Origin: CAZOKZ01 sp964580585
GTDB lineage: Bacteria; Sumerlaeota; Sumerlaeia; SLMS01; JAHLLQ01
Length of the DNA: 64,000 nt
Assembly (NCBI GenBank): GCA_964580585.1
Contig: CAZOKZ010000013.1
Span: 1-64,000, forward strand
Direction: 5' to 3'
Below the pieces are notes generated by a model that searched no databases, was not told the DNA's origin, and saw nothing but the letters and a program-made list of their open reading frames with translations. The position numbers and the translations under genes are program-made. This document shows positions 45,436-55,647 of the stretch, piece after piece; position 1 is the stretch's first letter; every line of letters starts with the position of its first letter.

Positions 45436-45846
45436 TCAGGTACCTTGGTTTCTACGGTTATTTTCCAACGACGTTTTGGCGATTTCGTGAATTTCAGACA
45501 GAACAGCCTCATAGTTTTCACGGCTGAATGTGAAGATGAGCTTTTCCCCCTGGGGTGAAAGGTTACCTCTCTGTGCCTGAAAATCTCTAAAAATCACCTG
45601 ATCTTCTTCAAAAAGCACTCGGCAATGCACATGACTGCATCCCCACTCGCCACACCCGCAGGTTGCAATAATCCGGTATTTTTCGTTCTCACAAAGACAT
45701 GTCTCCAACTCCGGTTGTCGCCAAAAATGCATCAGGGGCAGGGTATTGTCTTCCGACTCGATCCAATCGCCGAGGAGTCGGTTGTCGATCGTGAGCGCGA
45801 TGGATTCGCTGCCTTCGGCTCCAAATTGGAATCCTAAACGGTGCAT
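45436..45846 (-). CDS. Small Cys/His-rich protein, unknown function
   Basis: 136 residues, no signal. The central motif CGCGEWGCSHVHCRV gives four Cys and two His within 15 residues, a plausible metal site; CLCENEKYRIIATC precedes it. The flanks are alpha/beta. GGGGAAAC lies just before the ATG. Proteins with a C-x-C-G-x-x-G-C block of this size occur near secretion or immunity genes, but I have no firm match. Confidence 0.65.
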   Translation of the reverse strand: MHRLGFQFGAEGSESIALTIDNRLLGDWIESEDNTLPLMHFWRQPELETCLCENEKYRIIATCGCGEWGCSHVHCRVLFEEDQVIFRDFQAQRGNLSPQGEKLIFTFSRENYEAVLSEIHEIAKTSLENNRRNQGT

Positions 45847-45969
45847 TTTTTGTTTCCCCAGTCCAAGCGCGATTGACTTTTATCCCCGACTTTTATCGTT
45901 TATAGGGTTGCCGCATGCAATCGCAAGTCGTATAAGTACAGTGTTAGTATTCTCTTGGGACGGAAGTCG

Positions 45970-46338
45970 ATGGCCAATTACCCCGAACTCAGCCTCCTGG
46001 TTTTGCGCGTGTCCGACATCGAACACGCAGCGGTCTTTTACGGGGCGCTGGGGCTCAAATTCGTTCGTCACCGTCAAGGCAAGGGCCCCGAGCATTATGT
46101 GTGCACGATGGATGGTGGCTGGGTGCTGGTGCTGTATCCTGCCATGAGCATCGACGAGGAGTCCCACAGCATCCGCCTCGGGTTCCATGTGGATTCGGTT
46201 GAAGACACTGTCGAGCGGTTGGCGGACTTGGGCGCGCGCATTGTCACCCCGCCCAAACGAAGCGATTGGGGCCGCCGCGCCGTGGTGCGCGATCCGTTCG
46301 GGCTGACGCTCGAACTGACCACCCCGGGCCATCGATGA
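45970..46338 (+). CDS. VOC (glyoxalase/bleomycin resistance) family protein
   Basis: 122-residue metal-dependent beta-alpha-beta fold: ELSLLVLRVSDIEHAAVFYGALGLKF, GPEHYVC, DSVEDTVERLADLGARIVTPP, and RRAVVRDPFGLTLELT. Potential metal ligands are the C-terminal Glu and internal His. ATG 45970 is preferred over an upstream TTG. Its C-terminal neighbour (46343) carries a close paralogue, so a tandem duplication is likely. Reaction unknown. Confidence 0.9.
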   Translation: MANYPELSLLVLRVSDIEHAAVFYGALGLKFVRHRQGKGPEHYVCTMDGGWVLVLYPAMSIDEESHSIRLGFHVDSVEDTVERLADLGARIVTPPKRSDWGRRAVVRDPFGLTLELTTPGHR

Positions 46339-46342
46339 TTCG

Positions 46343-47104
46343 ATGCCAGACTGGGCGACGAGTCTTCTTCCGGGTTTCCTCTGTTGCGTGCTTCCATGCC
46401 TGCTTTTTTTTGGCGTTTTATTGATAATGCAACGCTCGGTCGAGCGCTCGGACTGGGAAAGTGTCGAACGGTTGGGCGACACACCTTGCCCGACGTGTGG
46501 CGAGCCGTTTGGACGCGAATCGGTGGAAAAAGCCCGGTCGAAATGGCAAGCCTATGTCAAGAAACTCATAAAGGAGAAGTCCGCCGTTCGTTTTCGCCTT
46601 TCTCCGACATGGAAAATCCCGTGTCCCGGTTGCGGTAAAACCTGGGACTGTAAGCCTAAGAACGACCATGTTATTTGGAATGCACCCACCGTGGATAGGC
46701 GGGAACGAAAGGAAACCGACGACAACTCCATGGCTTCCGATACCCCTCTCAACCTACTCGTATTGCGTGTCGCCGACATCGACCGGGCGGCGGAGTTTTA
46801 CGCGACACTCGGACTTGAGTTCATCAAGCATCGACACGGCACGGGGCCCGAGCACTATGCCTGCGAACGGTCCGGTTTCGTGTTCGAGCTTTATCCCGCA
46901 CGCGACGCTGGGGAAGAAGCACGTGGCGTGCGTCTGGGCTTTGTCGTCGATAACGTCAAAGCTACCCTGGATATGCTGATCGAGCGCGGCGCCGAAGTCC
47001 TTTCGCCGCCCAAAGATAGTCCATGGGGCCGCCGCGCCGTGCTGCGCGACCCGTTCGGCGTGACGGTGGAGTTGAGCGACCCGGCTGGTGTCCAACCGGA
47101 TTGA
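46343..47104 (+). CDS. Membrane zinc-ribbon region fused to a VOC domain
   Basis: 253 residues in one uninterrupted frame. Residues about 8-29 form a transmembrane helix; about 45-110 hold two CxxC pairs (CPTCG, CPGCG) fitting one zinc ribbon; about 132-248 form a VOC domain (LNLLVLRVADIDRAAEFYATLGLEF) very like the preceding protein. An internal ATG at 46730 starts exactly at the VOC part and could serve as a second start, so either a true fusion or two overlapping products are possible. Five bases separate it from the upstream VOC gene. Confidence 0.8.
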   Translation: MPDWATSLLPGFLCCVLPCLLFFGVLLIMQRSVERSDWESVERLGDTPCPTCGEPFGRESVEKARSKWQAYVKKLIKEKSAVRFRLSPTWKIPCPGCGKTWDCKPKNDHVIWNAPTVDRRERKETDDNSMASDTPLNLLVLRVADIDRAAEFYATLGLEFIKHRHGTGPEHYACERSGFVFELYPARDAGEEARGVRLGFVVDNVKATLDMLIERGAEVLSPPKDSPWGRRAVLRDPFGVTVELSDPAGVQPD

Positions 47105-47117
47105 CGAGGGAGCCGCT

Positions 47118-47159
47118 ATGGATCATCCTAAATCGAGCGACAGATTTAGGAGCACGTAA
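47118..47159 (+). promoter_or_regulatory. Mini-cistron and hairpin before the hicB-like gene
   Basis: A 13-codon open frame (MDHPKSSDRFRST) with GGGAG upstream ends in TAATG, overlapping the hicB-like start. An 8-bp inverted repeat (cctaaatc/gatttagg, 47127-47134 and 47143-47150) covers part of that gene's AGGAG ribosome site. This suggests coupled or hairpin-gated translation. Confidence 0.4.
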
Positions 47160-47347
47160 TGCGTCGGTTTCAAGCTTCCACATGGCGAGAGGGCGAATTG
47201 TTCGTCGCCCAATGCCTCGAGATAGATATTGCCAGCCAGGGAGTTTCGACTACCGACGCCTTGGCCAATCTGCGCGAGGCACTTGAATTGTTCTTCGAGA
47301 CGGCCTCTCCGGCTGAAATCCAACAGCGGTTGCATACCTACAGATAA
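47159..47347 (+). CDS. HicB-like antitoxin-fold protein, orphan
   Basis: 62 residues of the UPF0150/HicB partial RNase H fold: a strand-rich start (FQASTWREGELFVAQCLEID), then GVSTTDALANLREALELFFE. It lacks the DNA-binding C-terminus of longer HicB proteins. No HicA gene adjoins it, so it may be a solitary remnant or act with a distant toxin. AGGAG lies eight bases before the ATG. Confidence 0.8.
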   Translation: MRRFQASTWREGELFVAQCLEIDIASQGVSTTDALANLREALELFFETASPAEIQQRLHTYR

Positions 47348-47377
47348 AATTCCAAAAATCGAGTTTTTTATTTATCC

Positions 47378-47502
47378 AGGACGAGTCTAAAAGTTGCAAG
47401 ATCAAGGCGCGCGAGGCGAAGGCGATGGGAGCGTACACCAAGTACGTGACCGGAGTCCGAGTCCGATGCGCAACGTTGAGATTGCGACTTTGAGACCGTC
47501 CT
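47378..47502. repeat. Inverted-repeat element (about 125 bp)
   Basis: The left arm aggacgagtctaaaagttgca is the near reverse complement of the right arm attgcgactttgagaccgtcct. The middle is GC-rich with a small gtac...gtac dyad. It fills most of the 247-bp gap before the MlaE gene; nothing else is visible there. Confidence 0.6.
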
Positions 47503-47594
47503 GCCTCTTCCCGCTTGCGCTGCCAAGCCCTGCCCGGCACATTCCGGGCGTGTAGATTCTGCGCCCATTTCTCAACCTGGATGACACGCTCTCC

Positions 47595-48359
47595 ATGTGG
47601 ACGATGATCGAAAGCGCCTTTGGCCGACTTTTCACCATCAGCGGTGGCGTGGTGCTGGTGTTTGGCCAGAGCCTGTTGGAATTCCGCCTCTCGCGTCATG
47701 ATGTGCGTCGGTTGCTGACGCAAATGATGCGCATTGGCGTGCATACGTTACCGCTGGCCGCCATGATTGGCCTGTTCACCGGGATGATTTTTGCCCTCAA
47801 CATGGGGCTGCCGCTCAAGGATTTCGGCATCGAAGATCGCATCGGCTCGATTCTGGGCGTGGCAATCATTCGCGAACTCGCGCCCGTCTTCACCGCGTTC
47901 ATTATTGCCGCGCGCGTGGGCGCCGCCATGACCGCCGAACTCGGCACGATGGCCGTTTCCGACGAAATCGACTCGTTGCGCGTGTTGGGCATCCGCCCGA
48001 TGCGCTACCTGGCCATGCCGCGCATTGTGGCGTCGATGATCATGAATCCATTGCTGACGGTTTATTCGACGGCGACGGGCCTCGTCGGCGGGATGTTGCT
48101 ATCGAAAACGTACCTCGGCGTGGCGCCGACGATTTTCTGGGACCGCGTGCTGTCGGCGACGGATTTCAAAGAAATTAACACAGGTTTGATGAAAGCGCTG
48201 GCGTTCGGCGCGTTATACTCGGCCATCTGCGTTTACCACGGCATGAACACGCGGGGCGGGGCCGAAGGCGTCGGGCGCTCGACCACCCGCGCTGTTGTTG
48301 TGTCGCTGACCATGATCCTCGTCGCGGACTTCCTGCTGACGCGCTGGATGTTCGGGTAA
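47595..48359 (+). CDS. mlaE: MlaE/YrbE-family lipid ABC transporter permease
   Basis: Inner-membrane permease of 254 residues for phospholipid movement between membranes. Five to six hydrophobic segments and the family core: IGLFTGMIFALNMGLPLKDFG, VIRELAPVFTAFIIAARVGAAMTAELGTMAVSDEIDSLRVLGI. The EQ-loop-like DEIDSLRVLG is conserved. mlaF (ATPase) and mlaD (MCE) are not adjacent, so the partners are encoded elsewhere. Confidence 0.93.
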   Translation: MWTMIESAFGRLFTISGGVVLVFGQSLLEFRLSRHDVRRLLTQMMRIGVHTLPLAAMIGLFTGMIFALNMGLPLKDFGIEDRIGSILGVAIIRELAPVFTAFIIAARVGAAMTAELGTMAVSDEIDSLRVLGIRPMRYLAMPRIVASMIMNPLLTVYSTATGLVGGMLLSKTYLGVAPTIFWDRVLSATDFKEINTGLMKALAFGALYSAICVYHGMNTRGGAEGVGRSTTRAVVVSLTMILVADFLLTRWMFG

Positions 48360-48436
48360 AAAACCAGACAGGATTGACGAGATGAACAGGTTTTAGCCCC
48401 ATCCTGTTGATCTTGTGAATCCAGTCCAATTTGCTT

Positions 48437-49609
48437 TTACCAAACGCGGAACACGAAAAACTTCAAATAGTCCGTTTCCGGCGCGGCGGGCAGCACCGGG
48501 TGGTCGGTGTCGGCTCCGGCGGCGTTGAGAAGTTGCACGCGGCGTTTGGCGTCGGCTGCCGCACCGAGGGCAGTGGCATACAAGTCCTCGCGCCCGACAT
48601 GGTACGAGCACGAACACGTTGCCAGGTATCCGCCAGGACGCACCAACTTCATCCCGCGCAGGTTGATTTCCTTGTACCCGCGCAGAGCATTCTTCAAGCT
48701 GCCGCGGCTTTTCGCGAAGGCGGGCGGATCGAGCACCACAACATCGAACTGGCGACCCGCGTCGCTCCACTCGCGCAGCAAATCGAAGCAATTACCGCAT
48801 TCGAACGCGCACCGGTCGGCGAGCCCGTTGCGCACGGCGTTCGCGCGGCATTGCGCCACGGCTTCCTCCGAATAATCCACACCGAGCACCGATTTCGCGC
48901 CGCCAGCGCCTGCGTTCAGCGCGAACGAACCGATGTACGTAAAACAATCGAGCACTTCGGCACCTGGCGCCAGCCGCCGAATGAACGCGCGATTGGCGCG
49001 CTGGTCGAAAAAGTACCCAGTCTTCTGGCTTGCAGCCAAGTCGATGCCGAACTCCAGACCGTTTTCGCGAATAACGATCCTTGTATCGAACGATTCGCCG
49101 ATGCAGCCTTCGACGAGAGTCAGGCCTTCTTTTTCGCGCGTCGTGGCGAGGCTTTTTTCGTAAATTCCGCGCGGTGCGAGCAACTCGCGCAGCAGGCCAC
49201 AGATCATGTCTCGGCGTTTGTCCATGCCGAGTGTCAGAAACTGCACCGAGAGCACATCGCCGAACCGGTCAACGATCAACCCGGGCAACCAATCGCTTTC
49301 GGAATACACCAAACGGCAATTCGTCGGGTCGTCAAGCAAGCGCGCGCGCAAGGAAATCGCCGCTTCAAGCCGCCGCCGGAAAAACGCCTCGTCGATCGGT
49401 TCGTCCTCAAACGTCAGAAGGCGCACGCGAATTGCCGAATGCGCGTTGTAGTACCCGCGCCCAACGAACTTGTTTTTCGTGTCGCGAACATCGACAATTC
49501 CGCCGTTCGTTGGCGAGCCGTCGATCGTGCCGACTTCGGAATCGAACACCCATGGATGACCGTCGAGACAGCGATGGGTGACTTTGGGTTTCAGGTGAAT
49601 CGTCGGCAT
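48437..49609 (-). CDS. rlmI: Class I SAM-dependent rRNA methyltransferase (RlmI type)
   Basis: 23S rRNA m5C methyltransferase family, 390 residues. An N-terminal PUA domain (about 1-75, HPWVFDSEVG, GGIVDVRDTKNKFVGRGYYN) is followed by an RRM-like region and a Rossmann domain with SAM motifs (VLDCFTYIGSFALNAG, VLGVDYSEEAV), DPPAFAKSRG and the catalytic Cys region CSCSYHVG. Exact rRNA site is inferred from family. The ribosome site GAGG is eleven bases upstream. Confidence 0.9.
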   Translation of the reverse strand: MPTIHLKPKVTHRCLDGHPWVFDSEVGTIDGSPTNGGIVDVRDTKNKFVGRGYYNAHSAIRVRLLTFEDEPIDEAFFRRRLEAAISLRARLLDDPTNCRLVYSESDWLPGLIVDRFGDVLSVQFLTLGMDKRRDMICGLLRELLAPRGIYEKSLATTREKEGLTLVEGCIGESFDTRIVIRENGLEFGIDLAASQKTGYFFDQRANRAFIRRLAPGAEVLDCFTYIGSFALNAGAGGAKSVLGVDYSEEAVAQCRANAVRNGLADRCAFECGNCFDLLREWSDAGRQFDVVVLDPPAFAKSRGSLKNALRGYKEINLRGMKLVRPGGYLATCSCSYHVGREDLYATALGAAADAKRRVQLLNAAGADTDHPVLPAAPETDYLKFFVFRVW

Positions 49610-49636
49610 GGGGACGGAGACCTCGGGGGTTTTTAG

Positions 49637-49665
49637 TTAACTCGCGCAGAGGCGCAGAGACGCAG
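49637..49665. repeat. Left arm of inverted repeat flanking GxxExxY pseudogene
   Basis: cgcgcagaggcgcagagacgcagagag matches, in inverse, ctctgcgcctctgcgtctctgcgcg at 50056-50081 on the other side of the pseudogene. Same general family as the palindromes at 4.3 and 31 kb. Confidence 0.75.
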
Positions 49666-49670
49666 AGAGT

Positions 49671-50054
49671 TTAATCTTCCAATCCATTGACGGCACGCTT
49701 AATGCCGTCCTTCATCAAGGCTTCTCCGAAATTGAGAAGGTAGCCCAGTTTGCACCCGGTCAAGCGGAGATACGTTTGTAGTTGTTTAGAGTGTGCAGGT
49801 ATCATTTTTTTAACGGATTTAAGTTCCAGGATCACTTAATTTTCGATCATAATATCGGCCCGAAATCCTTCGTCGAAAGTAATGCCACGATATTGAATCG
49901 GAATAGGAAGTTGACGTTCTACCTTCAAACCATGGCCGCTCAAGGCACGTGCGAGGACAACCTCATAGACGGTTTCTAACAATCCCGGTCCCAATTCGCG
50001 ATGAATTAAAATCGCTTCGGAAATAACAATACTTTCAATCTCATTTTCACTCAT
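49671..50054 (-). pseudogene. GxxExxY family gene split by an in-frame stop
   Basis: The first 72 codons encode SENEIESIVISEAILIHRELG and GLLETVYEVVLARAL, giving the GxxExxY motif, up to DIMIEN. One TAA (49836-49838) interrupts; the same frame then continues VILELKSVKKMIPAHSKQL and GYLLNFGEALMKDGIKRAV to a normal stop at 49671. The rejoined 127 residues match the usual length. A single nonsense change, or a sequencing error, explains it. The family resembles small PD-(D/E)XK-type proteins of unknown role, often tied to repeats like those flanking it here. Confidence 0.85.
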
Positions 50055-50055
50055 T

Positions 50056-50131
50056 CTCTGCGCCTCTGCGTCTCTGCGCGAAATAAATTAGCTCAACTGC
50101 AAACCTCGGGATTTTTTCTCTGCGCGAGATC
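50056..50131. repeat. Right arm of inverted repeat flanking GxxExxY pseudogene
   Basis: Contains ctctgcgcctctgcgtctctgcgcg at 50056-50081 and a further copy fragment tctctgcgcgagat near 50118. See the left arm at 49637-49665. Confidence 0.7.
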
Positions 50132-50140
50132 GTTAATAAA

Positions 50141-50170
50141 AAGCGGAAGGCACCGCAATGCCTTCCGCTT
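50141..50170 (-). terminator. eno terminator
   Basis: Perfect 12-bp stem AAGCGGAAGGCA/TGCCTTCCGCTT with a 6-nt loop; TTTATTAACG follows on the minus strand, 28 bp after the eno stop. Confidence 0.88.
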
Positions 50171-50198
50171 GGTTTGCTAACGTTATTTCGTCGTGCGA

Positions 50199-51786
<1,588 letters not shown>

Positions 51787-53406
51787 CTACTGAATGCGCC
51801 ACAACTCGAAAAGCCCCAGGTCTTCGATCATTTGCGCACGGGGATGGCCAATGGTCGGGCCGTTGTCCTTTTTGCGGGCGATGACCGTGTCGCCCGCTTG
51901 GGCTTCCTCGATGTACAGGAACAAATCCCAGTCATTGTACACTTGATAGATCGCTGTCGGTTCGGGCGTATGGGCTCGCGCCAGTAATTGCAGTGTTGGC
52001 GATTCAAAGTAAAAACACACGCGCCGTCCAGGCGGGTGCAGGTAGTTGAATTGCAACGCCGCGCGGCTGGAATCGCGTTCGCGTTGCATGCGGGTGATGA
52101 GGGCCAGGAGTTCCGGGCGTTCGTTGAACCAATTGGGGTAGTACGCCACGGCTCGAACCAGGGAAAACCATCCCATCAGCGCCAGATAGGCAATAACGAT
52201 TGCACGCGCTGCCCATCGCGCTCCCCGACGCTCGATGGTGTCCCACAAAATGCCAAGCGTGCCGCTGCCCATGGCGATCAGCGGCACGATCAGGAACATG
52301 GTAAACCGCATGCGGGTGTTCGAGCCGATGCCGGCTTTGATCGAAACGATCATGCCGCACAGCAACACGGCGACCCACGCCAGGACGACGGGCATGGATT
52401 TCGAACGCCAACGTTTGAGGGCCAGACCCGCACCGACGATCAGTGCCAGCGGAATCCACATTTTATTATCGTTCCACAAAATACGCGGGTAGTCGAAAAA
52501 CGCCGACACGGGGTTGGCGTGATCGTAGAACATGTTCGTTTGTTCGTTCATTCCGATGTGGTCTTTCAAGAAACCGAACGGTGAGCCATAACGAAGAGTG
52601 CTGGATGTGAACCACGCCGCGGGGAATGCCGCGATCAGCCCCATGCCAAGCGCAGGTTGCCATGCGCATCGTCGCATGGGAGGGATGAAGATCATCCAAA
52701 CCGTTCGCAGGCCCAGGAACACGGCGAACACAATGCCCGCGTACCACATTTCATATCGAAAAGCGTTGCCGAGCCCGATCAGGAACGCCGCCATCAGGTA
52801 GTCGCGGTCGGTACTCCGATCGCCGGGTGGCCGTTGCATTCCGCGTACGAAGAAGTCTATCGCTCCGAGCAGCAGTGGCAGGAAAAACACCTCGGCCACG
52901 GGGTTGACTGCCGACCATAGGACCATGAAATGCGTTCCCGTCAGAATGGCTGCCGCCGTACCTGCAAAATGGCTGCGCCAGGTGCGGCGCGCCAGGTCGC
53001 CCGCGAAAAACACAAGGGCCAATGTTCCCGCCAGGCTCGTCAACGTCATGGAAAAGTGCGGCGCCCCGATCAGTTTGGTCATCAGGCCCAGGACGTAAAA
53101 CTGTCCGGCGAGCCAGATATGATCCACCGGAGCGAAATAGGGATTTACCGACCAGTCGATGGAATAATGGAGGCGAATGTACTCGTCGCCCGAGATGAAA
53201 AATGGAGCCGAGGGAGCAAAGGCGGCTCGAAACAGCAGGAAAATTATCATGGCGATCAGAATCGACATTTTCCAGGAGGCGAAGCCGTAGTCCTCGACCG
53301 TGGGTTCGGAGCGATGACGCCCGAAAATTGCTGCCGCTACGGCTGCAATGCCGAGTAAAAACCCGGCAAGCATCAACAAATATTCAATAGGAGACCACGG
53401 GAGCAT
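51787..53406 (-). CDS. Membrane glycosyltransferase-like protein (GT-C type)
   Basis: 539 residues with about ten to twelve hydrophobic segments. The loop after TM2 has the acidic catalytic-site candidate PFFISGDEYIRLHYSIDWS, typical of GT-C enzymes using polyprenyl-phosphate sugars. The C-terminal about 90 residues are soluble (YLHPPGRRVCFYFESPTLQLL). ATG 53406 is used; a TTG two codons upstream is also in frame. Related in type to 6646-8520; the GT2 at 34344 could provide donors. Substrate unknown. Confidence 0.75.
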   Translation of the reverse strand: MLPWSPIEYLLMLAGFLLGIAAVAAAIFGRHRSEPTVEDYGFASWKMSILIAMIIFLLFRAAFAPSAPFFISGDEYIRLHYSIDWSVNPYFAPVDHIWLAGQFYVLGLMTKLIGAPHFSMTLTSLAGTLALVFFAGDLARRTWRSHFAGTAAAILTGTHFMVLWSAVNPVAEVFFLPLLLGAIDFFVRGMQRPPGDRSTDRDYLMAAFLIGLGNAFRYEMWYAGIVFAVFLGLRTVWMIFIPPMRRCAWQPALGMGLIAAFPAAWFTSSTLRYGSPFGFLKDHIGMNEQTNMFYDHANPVSAFFDYPRILWNDNKMWIPLALIVGAGLALKRWRSKSMPVVLAWVAVLLCGMIVSIKAGIGSNTRMRFTMFLIVPLIAMGSGTLGILWDTIERRGARWAARAIVIAYLALMGWFSLVRAVAYYPNWFNERPELLALITRMQRERDSSRAALQFNYLHPPGRRVCFYFESPTLQLLARAHTPEPTAIYQVYNDWDLFLYIEEAQAGDTVIARKKDNGPTIGHPRAQMIEDLGLFELWRIQ

Positions 53407-53503
53407 CTTCAATCCAACGCGGAGGGCGACGTTTGAACGAATCGTGCGTTAGCAAACGGTGAGGTGGTGAGAGGTGCAATGGGACTTTGGGAGTTCCAAA
53501 TAC

Positions 53504-53929
53504 TCACTCCGGCAATTGCAAACTGCCGTCTTCAAGTAGCGGGAAAAACGGATTCCATGCGACTTCCCACGGATGGCCGTCGGGGTCGGCAAAGTACCCG
53601 GAATACCCGCCCCAGAATTTGTCTTCGGCGGGAACTAAAATCCGCCCGCCCGCGCGTTCGGCTTCCGCGAGCAGCGCATCGACTTCGGTTTTGCTGCGTA
53701 CATTGTGAGCGAGCGTGATGCCGCCGAATCCGCTGCCTTTGTCAGTCAGACCGGCGTCCTTGGCCAGCGACTCGCGCCCGTAAAGCGCTAACGCCATCCC
53801 GCCTGCCTGGAAGAACGCCACGAATTCGTTGCCTGCCGACGATTCGCGCCATCCGAGTCGATGGTAGAAGGCACGGCTGGTGGCCACGTCCGCCACGCCA
53901 AGGGTGATTAAACTCACGCGTTGTTCCAT
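53504..53929 (-). CDS. VOC family protein
   Basis: 141-residue glyoxalase/dioxygenase-fold protein: RVSLITLGVADVATSRAFYHRLGW, GGMALALYGRESLAKDAG, LLAEAERAGGRILVPAEDKFWGG, and a C-terminal FADPDGHPWEVAWNP with a metal-ligand Glu. AAGGAACC lies upstream of ATG 53929, which follows the upstream gene's stop by a few bases; co-transcription with the exported protein is likely. Close relatives are of unknown reaction. Confidence 0.9.
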   Translation of the reverse strand: MEQRVSLITLGVADVATSRAFYHRLGWRESSAGNEFVAFFQAGGMALALYGRESLAKDAGLTDKGSGFGGITLAHNVRSKTEVDALLAEAERAGGRILVPAEDKFWGGYSGYFADPDGHPWEVAWNPFFPLLEDGSLQLPE

Positions 53930-53930
53930 A

Positions 53931-55631
53931 TCATGGTTCCTTTCCCCAGACGACGATTTCGCCCAGGCGCACGGTCTGGCTTCCGGGCAGGAAGTTCGGT
54001 TCAATGATTTCCAATCGTATTTGGTCGAGCAACGGCGCGTTGGGCAGTTCCACGCGCTCGCGGGCGGCGGATTCGGTGTGGCGAACGACGGCGAGTTCTC
54101 GCCACGATTCCGACGATTGTGCACGACCTAGCAAACGGAAGGCTTTCAGGTTGAACTGTCGTGAAAATCCGCATGTTTCCGCATGAAGAAAATCCAACGC
54201 TCCGACGCGTCCCGTCTTTCCGAGACGAAACTCAACCCATTGGCGCGGTGCGTCGTCGGGCAATTCCGCCGCCCAGAAATGATTCAACTCGTTTCGGAAC
54301 CCAATGGCTCCGTCGAAGAGTTTGAGCGGCGCGTTGTCGATGCTGATGGTGGCATTCGATCCAGTTGCCGCGGCTACTGGCCATTTGACGAGATCATTTT
54401 CGCTCCCGGTGGCGAGCCTGACGGGCGTTGTCGCGGTGACGAGCGCCACCCGTGTTGGAATATCGGATCGCTGATGCGCGAGATTGATGTCGATCTCTCC
54501 GGGATGCAAACGCAGGTACTCGCGCGGCAATTCGACAGCGTCGTCGAAGCCCTTGTCGAGCAATTGAGTGGCGATGTCTTCCGAGGCCGGAGATGTTTGA
54601 CCCGGCTGATCGCCGCCAAAGCTTCCCAGGTAAAGCAACCGTCGGGTTTGGTCCACTGCCAGAAACGAACGCACAATGTCCGGATTGGGATCGGTTGCAT
54701 CGTTGTTTACGCGCTTGCCGTTGCGTAAAAACCACGTTCCGACTTCGACGGTAAACAGCGACAAGGCAGTTTCGGGATCGAGCGGAACGTGGATTTCCAA
54801 TGAATTGGCGCTGGCAATGCCTGCGCGAGTGATGGGGTCCAGTGTTGGCGGCAACACGATTGCCCATTTATCGACGTCGAGCTGCAGATGCTTGAGGGGA
54901 CGCGAAAATTCCGGTTCCCAACGGCGAGTTTCCACCGGGCGTGTTTCCCAAATCGATGAATTGGGCGCTCGGTTTTTTGAAGCCGGATGAATGGGCACAG
55001 TGAGAGTGCCCTCTGGCCATAGCTCGACTTCACGTAAGCTGCTATTGAATTGTCCCGAGATTAACACGGCTCCATCCGGCGAAAAACCGTTGATCGCTGC
55101 CAACGTGATGGAGGTTCCGTTGTCGGCGCGAATGACAGCGGGTTGATTTTCCGTGTTCGACAGGTCGAGTAGCTCGAAGGTGCCTTCGGTGGCGGCGCGC
55201 AGGACAGGGCTTTTCGGAGGCCAGCCTAATAGGGCGCCTTGCGTGAAGAGGAAACCCTCGGGGGCTAACGGCTCGAGCGGTTCCGAACCGCGCCAGAGTG
55301 TCATGCCCGCGTTGGCCTGGGCAGTGGACAAAATGTCGCCCAGCTTGGCCGAATCCCAAACACCATGCGGCGAAACGGCGATTTCGACCCGCGCGTCGCC
55401 GATTTGGGAATCGATCGCGACCGACTGACCGGTATTCATGGTACGGTTTTTCAGACGGGAAAACTGAGCGGCCTTGATACCAGGGGCCAAATCGCGCCGT
55501 CCCCCGATCAGGTGGGGGTGGACTTCCTGTTGGGCGGCGGCAATTCCCGCCAGCAGGAGTATCGCTGCCAAAACCCGCCAAGGCAAGCGCCCCGCAGCGG
55601 TGTTGGTAGGCTTTCCGGGGCGCAGACGCAT
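53931..55631 (-). CDS. Exported protein with discoidin-like C-terminal domain
   Basis: 566 residues. Signal peptide: basic start, then LAAILLLAGIAAA. Mature part is beta-rich, with TMNTGQSVAIDSQIGDARVEIAV early and repeated 'ELWPEGTLTVPIH' type strands. Residues about 470-562 (VGALDFLHAETCGFSRQFNLKAF... IRLEIIEPNFLPGSQ) resemble an F5/8-type carbohydrate-binding or DUF3999-like C-terminus. It may bind glycans at the cell surface; catalytic residues are not evident. Immediately upstream of the VOC gene. Confidence 0.7.
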   Translation of the reverse strand: MRLRPGKPTNTAAGRLPWRVLAAILLLAGIAAAQQEVHPHLIGGRRDLAPGIKAAQFSRLKNRTMNTGQSVAIDSQIGDARVEIAVSPHGVWDSAKLGDILSTAQANAGMTLWRGSEPLEPLAPEGFLFTQGALLGWPPKSPVLRAATEGTFELLDLSNTENQPAVIRADNGTSITLAAINGFSPDGAVLISGQFNSSLREVELWPEGTLTVPIHPASKNRAPNSSIWETRPVETRRWEPEFSRPLKHLQLDVDKWAIVLPPTLDPITRAGIASANSLEIHVPLDPETALSLFTVEVGTWFLRNGKRVNNDATDPNPDIVRSFLAVDQTRRLLYLGSFGGDQPGQTSPASEDIATQLLDKGFDDAVELPREYLRLHPGEIDINLAHQRSDIPTRVALVTATTPVRLATGSENDLVKWPVAAATGSNATISIDNAPLKLFDGAIGFRNELNHFWAAELPDDAPRQWVEFRLGKTGRVGALDFLHAETCGFSRQFNLKAFRLLGRAQSSESWRELAVVRHTESAARERVELPNAPLLDQIRLEIIEPNFLPGSQTVRLGEIVVWGKEP

Positions 55632-55647
55632 CGGGGGAAGTTCCTGG

